DNA of 22,606 nucleotides from JBMNUL01 sp050946255 (lineage in GTDB: Bacteria > Actinomycetota > Coriobacteriia > Coriobacteriales > CADBOM01). The stretch lies in assembly GCA_050946255.1 (NCBI GenBank), contig JBMNUL010000021.1, forward strand, positions 1-22,606, read 5' to 3'. The translations under genes were made by a program, and so were the position numbers. The number at the start of each line of letters is the position of its first letter. The first letter of the stretch is position 1. Below are positions 16,662-22,606 of this stretch, in pieces. The notes under the pieces are model-generated. The model had not been told where the DNA came from. It saw nothing but the letters and a program-made list of their open reading frames with translations, and did no database searches.

Positions 16662-17731
16662 CAGTTGAAACCCATCAGGGCAGGGCTGGAGCCGGCAGAT
16701 CGCGACGCAAGACGGGGCTGGCGATGACGCTCATAATCATCTCCCCGTTCGTGTGCGTGCTCGTGGCGATGTGCTTCGGTCGTTACGCGGTTTCGATATC
16801 CGATGTGCTCGGCTCTATACCCCTGGCTTTCCAGACCCTGGGCGCAACGATCTTCGACCCGTCCTCTCAACCGGTCCTCACGACTTCCCAGACGCTCGTG
16901 ATCACCTCGCGGATGCCAAGGGCGCTGGCTGCGGCGGCCGTGGGTGCGGCTTTGGCAATTGCAGGCGCAGCGTTTCAGGGGGTGTTCCGGAACCCGTTGG
17001 TCGATTCCGGGATGCTCGGTGTCTCCAACGGCGCCGGTTTCGGAGCGGCACTCGCAATCGTCTTCTTCGGCGGCGGGGCGATGATATACCCGATGGCCTT
17101 CTTGTTCGGCGTGCTGGCCGTGGCCCTGAGCTACTGGATTGCGCGTGTCTACCGGAGCACTCCGACGATAATGCTGGTTTTGGGAGGCGTCGTCGTCTCT
17201 AGCGTCTTCTCTGCTCTCATCTCCCTAATGAAATACATTGCCGATCCCACCACTCAGCTCCCCTCGATCGTCTACTGGCTAATGGGCAGCCTCGCGTCGG
17301 TCAGTTGGGAGGACTTCTGGGCGGTCATCGCGATTGTGATAGGCTGCGTGATGCTCTTCTGCTGCTCATGGCGCATCGACGTGCTCTCCATGGGCGACAA
17401 AGAGGCCCGTTCTCTTGGTGTCGAGGTAAACCGCACGAAGGGGATCATAGTCTGCGGCGCCACGCTTTCCACGGCAGGCGCTATCTGCATGGCCGGATCC
17501 GTTGGCTGGGTCGGCCTCGTGATTCCTCATATAGCCAGGATGATCGTCGGCAGCGAGAGCAAACGGCTGCTCCCGGCCTCGGTCGCGCTCGGCGCTTCGT
17601 TCATGGTCATCGTCGATACCTGTGCGCGCTGCATCTGGGCAAGCGAGGTCCCTCTGGGAATACTCACGGCGCTCATCGGTGCGCCGTTCTTCGTGTACCT
17701 GCTCAAGAAGACGAGGGGCGGTGGATGGTGA
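16658..17731 (+). CDS. FecCD/BtuC-family ABC transporter permease
   Basis: A 357-residue polytopic inner-membrane protein with about ten hydrophobic segments, the permease of a metal-chelate importer. Family landmarks are visible: SRMPRALAAAAVGAALAIAG early on, FQGVFRNPLVDSGMLGVSNGAGFGA, YWLMGSLASVSW, the cytoplasmic coupling region LGVEVNRTKGI and GWVGLVIPHIARMIVG near the end. Substrates of the family are ferric siderophores, haem, cobalamin and related corrinoids. Only one permease gene is present, so a homodimer is expected as in BtuC2. ATG 16658 overlaps the previous stop (ATGA) and follows GGGGGAG; upstream in-frame ATG 16619 lies deep in the preceding gene and is rejected. It overlaps the ATPase gene by 7 bases. 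Confidence 0.95.
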   Translation: MTVETHQGRAGAGRSRRKTGLAMTLIIISPFVCVLVAMCFGRYAVSISDVLGSIPLAFQTLGATIFDPSSQPVLTTSQTLVITSRMPRALAAAAVGAALAIAGAAFQGVFRNPLVDSGMLGVSNGAGFGAALAIVFFGGGAMIYPMAFLFGVLAVALSYWIARVYRSTPTIMLVLGGVVVSSVFSALISLMKYIADPTTQLPSIVYWLMGSLASVSWEDFWAVIAIVIGCVMLFCCSWRIDVLSMGDKEARSLGVEVNRTKGIIVCGATLSTAGAICMAGSVGWVGLVIPHIARMIVGSESKRLLPASVALGASFMVIVDTCARCIWASEVPLGILTALIGAPFFVYLLKKTRGGGW

Positions 17732-18777
17732 TGGCAAAGCTGAACAGAGAGATGTTGGTGGCACGCGACGTGCAATTCTCCTGGGGGGAGAACAGGGTCC
17801 TCGATGGTCTCAATATGACGGTGAGGAAGGGAGAGGCCGTCTGCCTCATGGGCATGAACGGATGCGGCAAGTCCACGTTTCTCGATTGCGTCCTCGGCGA
17901 GCATGAGCTCGAGCGGGGCTCTATCCAGATCGAGGGGCGGGATTCAGGATCTCTCGGGGCACGCGAGCGAGCTCAGCTCGTCTCCTATGTGCCGCAGAGC
18001 CACGAGCGGACCTTCCCCTATCTGGTCAGGCACATGGTGGAGATGGGGCGCACACCTTATCGTGACTCGTTCGGTGGTGCGGGTGCCGGCGACGAGGAGA
18101 TTGTGAACGAGACGATGGAGCGCTGTGGAATTTCCCATCTTGCGGAGCGTCCCTGCACGGAGCTCTCCGGAGGGGAGATGCAGATGGTGCTCCTCGCACG
18201 CGCCCTGGTCCAGGACACCCCGATAATCATTCTCGATGAGCCCACAGCTCATCTGGACATGCGCAACGAGCTCGTCTTCCTCGAGACGATCGAGAACATG
18301 GTCGCCGACGGGAAGAAGACCGTTCTCATGGCAACCCACTCCCCAGACCACGCCTATCATCTGCATGATGCGGGAGTCGATGTGAAAGTCGCGTTGATGG
18401 CACATGGAAAGGTCTCGAGATTTGGAGCTCCGGGCGAGGTCTTCGACGGGGAATCCCTCGCCGAATGCTTTGGCGTCAGGGCATGCGTGGGAGAGTTCTC
18501 CTCAGAGGAATCCGGTGGAAGACGCTTCAAGCGCATCTTGGCATTCGGGGCGATATCTGGTGGAGACTCCAAACATGCTGGAAGCGATGATGAATCGGTG
18601 CGCAGTGCCAAGGGCTCGATGGGAAAAGGTCTCAATTCGACAGGCAATGGCTCCAGTTCAGTGGGCAAGGGTTCCAATAACTCAAACGGTGGAGGTGGTG
18701 GAGCTGGCAAGGCTGGCCCCAATGTCGGATCCTCCACATCGAACGACCGGATTGAAGATTCAAGGGAGAGCAAATGA
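17725..18777 (+). CDS. FecE/BtuD-type ABC transporter ATP-binding protein with unusual tail
   Basis: A 350-residue ATPase. Walker A is GMNGCGKST (43-51), the Q-loop is in YVPQSHERTF, the signature LSGGE is at 147-151, Walker B IIILDEP at 167-173 and the switch His at 205 (MATH). All catalytic motifs are intact, and about 270 residues match the usual FecE/BtuD length. The remaining 75 or so residues (about 276-350) are a Ser/Gly/Asn/Lys-rich low-complexity tail not expected in this family. ATG 17725 overlaps the permease end; ATG 17731 (TGATG junction) is an equally possible start, both behind a purine-rich GAGGGGCGGTGG. The stop overlaps the substrate-binding-protein start as ATGA. Long frame extension upstream to 17305 is a shadow of the permease gene. 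Confidence 0.95.
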   Translation: MVMAKLNREMLVARDVQFSWGENRVLDGLNMTVRKGEAVCLMGMNGCGKSTFLDCVLGEHELERGSIQIEGRDSGSLGARERAQLVSYVPQSHERTFPYLVRHMVEMGRTPYRDSFGGAGAGDEEIVNETMERCGISHLAERPCTELSGGEMQMVLLARALVQDTPIIILDEPTAHLDMRNELVFLETIENMVADGKKTVLMATHSPDHAYHLHDAGVDVKVALMAHGKVSRFGAPGEVFDGESLAECFGVRACVGEFSSEESGGRRFKRILAFGAISGGDSKHAGSDDESVRSAKGSMGKGLNSTGNGSSSVGKGSNNSNGGGGGAGKAGPNVGSSTSNDRIEDSRESK

Positions 18778-19982
18778 CGACCCAGAAGCGAAATCTGAAA
18801 AACGTTGCGGCGAGCATACTCGCGGGCATCGCGATAGTCGTGGTGCTGGGTCTGGCTTCATGGGGCCTTTCCAGCGTTTTCGACACATCGTCTACTTCGT
18901 CTACTGATTCTTCGAGCGCAAGCACCGAAGTCAGCGAGACAGCAACCACACAGGATGGGGAGCAGACTTCTACCCACCAGGTCACCGATTGCGTTGGCCG
19001 CACTGTGGAGGTTCCCGACAACCCGCAGAATGTCGCCTGCATGGACTCGTTTGCCGGTACAGTATGCGTGCTCTGCGGAGGGGGAGATCAGCTCATGGGG
19101 GCACCCGGGGGAGTGCTCTCCAACGTGATGCTCTCAGAGATCTACCCTGACCTCTCCAATCTCACGACGCTTTCTGGCAACACCGTGAACGTAGAGACCA
19201 TGCTCTCCCAGAATGTCGACGTGATATTCGTCAAGCGGAGCGTCTACGAGGGGGATCAGCTCGACACCTTGGAGTCTCTTGGAATTCCCTACGTTGTCAT
19301 GGATTACGAGACCGTGGACCAGCAGATATCGGCGATTCAGATTGTAGGAGATGTCCTGGGCGGCGACGCGAAGGACAAGGCCTACGCAGTTGCTGACGAG
19401 TACAGCAGCACGGTAGATCTCGTGGAGGAGAGGACCTCCTCGCTCGATGATTCCGAGAAGCCGAAGGTCTACCATTCCATCAACGACCCGCTGCTCACAG
19501 ATGGCTCGGACTCGCTCGGGGCGGATTGGATCGAGAGGTGCGGGGCCGTCGACGTATCTGCCGGAGAGAGCGGCACCAACGAGTCCGGAGACTACACGGC
19601 TACACTCGAGCAGATATACAACTGGGACCCCGACTACATCATCTGCAATACCGCCGAGGCCAAAAACGAGATTCTCTCCGACTCCAAATGGGCTGCACTT
19701 GATGCGGTCAAGGAAGGACATGTCTACAACCTGCCGGTTTCCACCAGCAGATGGGGACAGAGGGGCGATCCCGAGACATTCCTTGGAATGCTCTGGCTCG
19801 CAGAGACCATCCACCCCGACCTGTTCTCCGACATCGACCTGGAGACATATGCGAAGTCCTATTACTCGAATGTGATTGGAATCGAGATAGACGACGAACT
19901 TTGGGAGCAGATCCTATCCGGCGAGGGGCTGAGGACCCAGGGTAGCGGATCAGGCGACGGAAGCGGATCTGGAGGCAACTGA
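18774..19982 (+). CDS. membrane-anchored substrate-binding protein of the metal-chelate ABC importer
   Basis: A 402-residue extracytoplasmic binding protein of the periplasmic-binding-protein-2 (FecB/BtuF) type. Residues 11-33 are a hydrophobic signal anchor after a basic N-terminus. There is no lipobox Cys, so it is presumably held by an uncleaved helix rather than lipid, which is unusual for a Gram-positive binding protein. A Ser/Thr-rich linker (about 34-68) leads to the two-lobed domain: DCVGRTVEVPDNPQNVACMDS, DVIFVKRSV, LESLGIPYVVMDY, IYNWDPDYIICN and VKEGHVYNLPVSTSRWG. The C-terminus is a short Gly/Ser/Asp tail. Arg/Trp-containing TSRWGQRGDPE may help ligand binding, but the substrate cannot be read. 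It overlaps both neighbours (ATGA before, TGATG after). Confidence 0.93.
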   Translation: MTTQKRNLKNVAASILAGIAIVVVLGLASWGLSSVFDTSSTSSTDSSSASTEVSETATTQDGEQTSTHQVTDCVGRTVEVPDNPQNVACMDSFAGTVCVLCGGGDQLMGAPGGVLSNVMLSEIYPDLSNLTTLSGNTVNVETMLSQNVDVIFVKRSVYEGDQLDTLESLGIPYVVMDYETVDQQISAIQIVGDVLGGDAKDKAYAVADEYSSTVDLVEERTSSLDDSEKPKVYHSINDPLLTDGSDSLGADWIERCGAVDVSAGESGTNESGDYTATLEQIYNWDPDYIICNTAEAKNEILSDSKWAALDAVKEGHVYNLPVSTSRWGQRGDPETFLGMLWLAETIHPDLFSDIDLETYAKSYYSNVIGIEIDDELWEQILSGEGLRTQGSGSGDGSGSGGN

Positions 19983-20908
19983 TGGTGATGGCAAACGTAT
20001 ACGTCAGCGTGGACGACACTGACGATCTGACCAAGACCACGTCAACCGGTGCGGTGGCGCAGCACATTGCGAAGTGCGCCCGCGAGCTCGGGGGCGTGGT
20101 GAGATACGGCATCAGCCGCCATCAGCTGCTGCTGCGAGAGGATGTGCCCTACACATCCCACAACTCCGCCATGGCGTTCGACATGATGATAGATCCAGCG
20201 GCACTCGAGGAATTCGCTGCGAGGGCCGTCAGGACGATCTTCGAGATGCGTGCCGAAACCTCCAATCCGGGTTTCTGCATCGCGGCTGTTCCAAAGCCCG
20301 GGAGATCCGAGTCCGATGACGAGCGAAGACTCGTGGATTTCGGGCGCAAGGCAAAGGTCGAGTTCTGTCCAGTATCGGAAGCTGCCGGCCTTGCGAACAC
20401 CATCCCCTGGGTTCGTCTCGAATCACATGGTGGAAACGGCGATGGAATCGTGGGCGCATTAGCCGGAGTCGGGCTTCGCCTGAGCGGGAACGACGGAAGA
20501 TTCAGGGGCAAGTGGGACCTCGTGGAGCTGATGGGCAGCTCAACTGCGAGAGCAGGGGAGCTCGAGGCCTCTCTCTCCTCCAAGGTCTTGGGACCCGTGC
20601 ACGTGATCGGAAAAGATGGGACCCGTGCACCGCGTGATGCGGACTGCCAGCTCGTTGAAGAGGCCAAGCCGATTTTGGATCGCGGTGTCTTCACCTTGGT
20701 ATGCGAGGAAGAGAACGGCTTCTTGGTCCCATATTGCAAGGACGACCTAGAGGAAATCGGAAACGTTGACGGAAGCTGGTCTAAGGTCTGCGATGACTTC
20801 GAGATCGACAACGACCTCGGAGAGTGCGAGGGAATGATGCCCTCGTGCAGGAACTGCCTTCATCGAAGGTGGACAAGAGACAGCTTCGAGTGCACCGTCT
20901 CGAAATAG
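19982..20908 (+). CDS. TiaS N-terminus-like protein, function unknown
   Basis: A 308-residue soluble protein. The start, VYVSVDDTDD (6-15), and the Gly-rich HGGNGDGIVGALAGVG (149-164) resemble the N-terminal part of archaeal tRNA(Ile2) agmatinylcytidine synthetase (TiaS), a kinase-like ATP-dependent fold. The OB-fold and zinc ribbon needed for tRNA work are not evident. Instead the C-terminus has four Cys (C282, C289, C292, C304) with a CxxC that could bind metal or an iron-sulfur cluster. Bacteria normally use TilS and do not need agmatidine, so a role in tRNA is unlikely; its place inside a transport operon suggests an ATP-using step on the imported compound or on a partner. GGAGG 7 bases before ATG 19982 and a TGATG overlap set the start. 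Confidence 0.75.
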   Translation: MVMANVYVSVDDTDDLTKTTSTGAVAQHIAKCARELGGVVRYGISRHQLLLREDVPYTSHNSAMAFDMMIDPAALEEFAARAVRTIFEMRAETSNPGFCIAAVPKPGRSESDDERRLVDFGRKAKVEFCPVSEAAGLANTIPWVRLESHGGNGDGIVGALAGVGLRLSGNDGRFRGKWDLVELMGSSTARAGELEASLSSKVLGPVHVIGKDGTRAPRDADCQLVEEAKPILDRGVFTLVCEEENGFLVPYCKDDLEEIGNVDGSWSKVCDDFEIDNDLGECEGMMPSCRNCLHRRWTRDSFECTVSK

Positions 20909-20923
20909 ACTGGAAAGGGGAGC

Positions 20924-21898
20924 ATGATGGAAGATTTCAGCTTGAGCGGAGTGATGAATGCGATCACGCAGGGCCTTCTGGTCCCTACCATCGTCGTGTT
21001 GCTGCTCCTTGTGGTCTACGCGGTGTACACGCTGGGGTCGCTTGTCGTGGAAATGAGAACCGAACGCGCCAGGTACAAGGTTGCGCTGCCCCGGTTGATA
21101 GCAAGCCTGAACGATGCCGAGTACGACGAGATCGACGGGATAATCGACCGCAGCGGCCTGCTCGATTCCCAGAGGTCAGCTCTCCACGAGCTCAAGTCGT
21201 ACATGTACCTTCCGGAAGACGCCCTCTACGAGGTGGCGCGAAGGCTTCTCGCCGATGAGAGCAATCGCTACCGAAAGGCACTCTCGTGGACCGACGCTGC
21301 CGTCAAGATCGCCCCGATGCTCGGACTCATGGGCACATTGATACCGCTCGGACCCGGAATCATGGGACTTTCCAGTGGAGATCTCAACACTTTGTCCTCG
21401 TCTCTTCTCACGGCGTTCAACACCACGGTTATGGGACTTGTGGTGGCCGTGGTCTGCTATCTGGTCACCAGGGTGAGGAGACGCTGGTATGACGACTATC
21501 TGGTGAGCATCGAGGGCGCCATGAACACCCTTCTCGAGAAGGCCCAGATCATGCGCGGGAGCGAAGAGGGACGCGCAGAATTGGAGAGGGCCGCACAAGC
21601 TTTCGATTCGAGTGAGACAGAAGCTTCTGAAGACGATGGCGATGCAAAAAACGACACGGGAGAAGCTCTTGAGGGCGATGATCTCGAAGGAGATGACACA
21701 GGAGAATCTTCCGTGAGCGATGGCAACTCGACAGAAGATTCGGAAGAACCTCCCTATGTTGATGTTGACTCTACAGACGATTCTGGAGCCGTGGATTCTG
21801 ACACTGACGTTGCCGGAACCCAAGATGCACCAGACGAACCTGTGGAAGATTCCAATCTTGATGTTAGCGACTCGGAAGGGGGAAATGCAGATGCCTAG
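20924..21898 (+). CDS. MotA/TolQ/ExbB-family proton channel subunit
   Basis: A 324-residue membrane protein. TM1 is about 16-42, a cytoplasmic helical region about 43-122 follows, and TM2 (about 125-150; KIAPMLGLMGTLIPLGPGIMG) and TM3 (about 161-184; LTAFNTTVMGLVVAVVCYLV) carry the ExbB/TolQ signature. Such pentamers form the stator around an ExbD-type dimer and use proton flow to do mechanical work on a partner. Residues from about 205 on are a very acidic Asp/Glu/Ser tail of roughly 110 residues that the family lacks. Two adjacent ATGs (20924, 20927) follow GGAAAGGGGAG; the first is used. It starts 15 bp after the previous gene and overlaps the ExbD-like gene. Confidence 0.92.
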   Translation: MMEDFSLSGVMNAITQGLLVPTIVVLLLLVVYAVYTLGSLVVEMRTERARYKVALPRLIASLNDAEYDEIDGIIDRSGLLDSQRSALHELKSYMYLPEDALYEVARRLLADESNRYRKALSWTDAAVKIAPMLGLMGTLIPLGPGIMGLSSGDLNTLSSSLLTAFNTTVMGLVVAVVCYLVTRVRRRWYDDYLVSIEGAMNTLLEKAQIMRGSEEGRAELERAAQAFDSSETEASEDDGDAKNDTGEALEGDDLEGDDTGESSVSDGNSTEDSEEPPYVDVDSTDDSGAVDSDTDVAGTQDAPDEPVEDSNLDVSDSEGGNADA

Positions 21899-22211
21899 GA
21901 TGAGAAGGAGCATGTCGCAGTCCTCGCTTCAGGGGAGCAAGCTAATCGACGATGGCGACCAGGACCCGATGAGCTCGATGGGAAACCTGATGGATGTGAT
22001 GCTGGTTTTTGCGTGCGGACTTCTGCTGGCACTGATAGTGAGGTGGAACGTCGACGTTTCTAGTGGATCGATCTCATCTGATGTCGAGCAAATCGACGAG
22101 AGCCAGATTGAGAACGTCGCAGAGGGAATCGACGAAGGCGACGAAAGGTACGACCAGGTGGGAACCGTATACCAGGATGAGGAGACCGGGGACCTCTACA
22201 TAGTAAAGTGA
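21891..22211 (+). CDS. short ExbD-like protein, DUF2149 type
   Basis: A 106-residue protein with a basic N-terminus and one membrane helix (about 33-50) starting NLMDVMLVFACGLLLALIV. Asp35 sits just inside the helix, as does the essential proton-carrying Asp25 of E. coli ExbD in its comparable LVDIMLVLL-type context. The outer part is only about 55 acidic residues ending GTVYQDEETGDLYIVK, much shorter than ExbD's extracytoplasmic domain and matching what I recall of DUF2149. That family is, from memory, found beside ExbB-like genes in methanogens. ATG 21891 has GGAAGGGGG 8 bases upstream and overlaps the ExbB stop; ATG 21885 or 21900 are possible. The open frame back to 21720 is a shadow of the acidic tail. 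Last gene of the operon. Confidence 0.88.
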   Translation: MPRMRRSMSQSSLQGSKLIDDGDQDPMSSMGNLMDVMLVFACGLLLALIVRWNVDVSSGSISSDVEQIDESQIENVAEGIDEGDERYDQVGTVYQDEETGDLYIVK

Positions 22212-22231
22212 GCGATCATTAATTCCAAGTG

Positions 22232-22279
22232 ACTGAAATTTATGTACTACTGTAAACGAAATAATCTTTTCAGTTTTTT
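22232..22279 (+). terminator. possible operon terminator
   Basis: ACTGAAA (22232-22238) pairs with TTTCAGT (22268-22274), which runs directly into six T (22274-22279), 20 bp after the last stop of the operon. The loop of about 29 nt is long and the stem AT-rich, so it would be weak. Confidence 0.4.
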
Positions 22280-22289
22280 GTTTATTGCT

Positions 22290-22354
22290 TGAGAGATGAC
22301 TGAAATTATTTTATTCTTCAAGAAGAATAAATTTTATAAAAAATTTATCTCTCA
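22290..22354. repeat. large AT-rich nested inverted repeat
   Basis: Three nested arms share one axis: GAGAGAT (22291-22297) with ATCTCTC (22347-22353), AAATT (22303-22307) with AATTT (22342-22346), and TTTATTCTTC (22310-22319) with GAAGAATAAA (22322-22331) around AA. It is strikingly AT-rich beside the operon and may be a strong hairpin terminator or a protein-binding dyad. Confidence 0.65.
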
Positions 22355-22368
22355 GTTCATAGGGTGGC

Positions 22369-22391
22369 TGCGGTTATTTCATTTAGCCGCA
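22369..22391. repeat. GC hairpin downstream of the operon
   Basis: TGCGGTTA (22369-22376) pairs with TAGCCGCA (22384-22391) through one G-T pair around a 7-nt loop. It is a compact stem with no T-tract after it. Confidence 0.5.
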
Positions 22392-22478
22392 AATCAAATT
22401 CTGGAACAAAGTCGGTGGGGGCGTTCCGTTTTCCAACTGGCTTGAATTTTTTCGGGGGGGTTTCGGGTTATTGTCCCT

Positions 22479-22571
22479 CAGTTCAGAAGATCAGGGGGAA
22501 CCTGTGGTTTCTGGTCTCTCCAGTTCAGAAGATCAGGGGAACCTGTGGTTTCTGGTTCCTCCAATTCAGAG
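22479..22571. repeat. 41/42-bp direct repeat with internal dyad
   Basis: Units start at 22479, 22521 and 22562. The first two differ only slightly (one G fewer and a CT/TC change); the third matches only at its start (CAATTCAGAGG). Each full unit has CAGAA near its left and TTCTG near its right with AGG/CCT inside, so each can form a hairpin. The non-coding DNA from 22212 to the window end shows no supported ORF. Confidence 0.75.
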
Positions 22572-22606
22572 GCAAAGTCTCTCATCAGGTGAGTGAGACA
22601 GGTAAG

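Noticed and set aside
17305..17724. 140-codon upstream extension of the ATPase frame
   Set aside because: It lies wholly inside the FecCD permease gene and encodes Arg/His-rich sequence. The ATPase domain and ribosome site start at 17725-17731.
21720..21890. Upstream extension of the ExbD-like frame
   Set aside because: It overlaps the acidic tail of the ExbB-like gene and gives implausible Met/Leu-rich sequence. GGAAGGGGG supports the start at 21891.
22479..22571. Direct repeats considered as a CRISPR array
   Set aside because: Units are contiguous without unique spacers, there are only two full copies, and no cas gene is in the window. The same holds for the repeats at 7530 and 12196.

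Overview
The window looks like a chromosomal segment of a moderately GC-rich Gram-positive bacterium, most probably an actinobacterium of the class Coriobacteriia. Two secreted proteins end in three CWB2-type cell-wall-binding repeats, BspA-type leucine-rich repeats are present, and several genes (flavoprotein with DUF1667, ferredoxin-thioredoxin-reductase-like protein, DUF2149/ExbD-like protein) resemble families shared by anaerobic Gram-positives and methanogens. This placement rests on protein character only. I see no rRNA, tRNA, CRISPR array, transposase or integrase.

Left part (1-5325): a small lipoprotein (+), a circularly permuted ATP-grasp enzyme (-), a family-3 membrane acyltransferase (+), a degenerate 65-bp tandem repeat, an SPFH/stomatin-like membrane protein (+) and a 65-residue ferredoxin-thioredoxin-reductase catalytic-chain-like protein (+). 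These look like separate transcription units with promoter-like sites and hairpins between them.

Middle part (5340-12048): two divergently transcribed large surface proteins, each with a signal peptide, LRR_5/BspA-like repeats and three C-terminal CWB2 repeats. The 547-bp gap between them holds a 34-bp tandem repeat. The minus-strand gene is visibly more AT-rich than its partner.

Right part (about 12237-22211): one compact, probably co-transcribed operon of nine genes in which most adjacent genes overlap (ATGA or TGATG junctions) or nearly touch. In order: a membrane-anchored Ig-like surface protein with a long Gly/Ser linker; a GlpA-like FAD oxidoreductase with a C-terminal BFD-type [2Fe-2S] domain; a second FAD oxidoreductase fused to DUF1667; a FecCD-type permease; its ATPase; a membrane-anchored substrate-binding protein; a TiaS-N-terminus-like protein; an ExbB/TolQ/MotA-type proton channel; and a short ExbD-like (DUF2149-type) partner with the conserved membrane Asp. 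A siderophore/haem/corrinoid-class ABC importer is thus joined to two redox flavoproteins and an ExbB-ExbD-like motor in an organism that probably has no outer membrane. Nearly every protein carries a low-complexity Ser/Gly/Asp/Asn insert or tail. My reading (inference) is a cell-envelope uptake machine that captures, energises and perhaps reduces a metal complex or tetrapyrrole. The substrate cannot be read from the sequence.

After the operon (22212-22606) there is non-coding DNA with a possible T-tract terminator, a large AT-rich nested hairpin, a small GC hairpin and a 41/42-bp direct repeat whose units are imperfect dyads.
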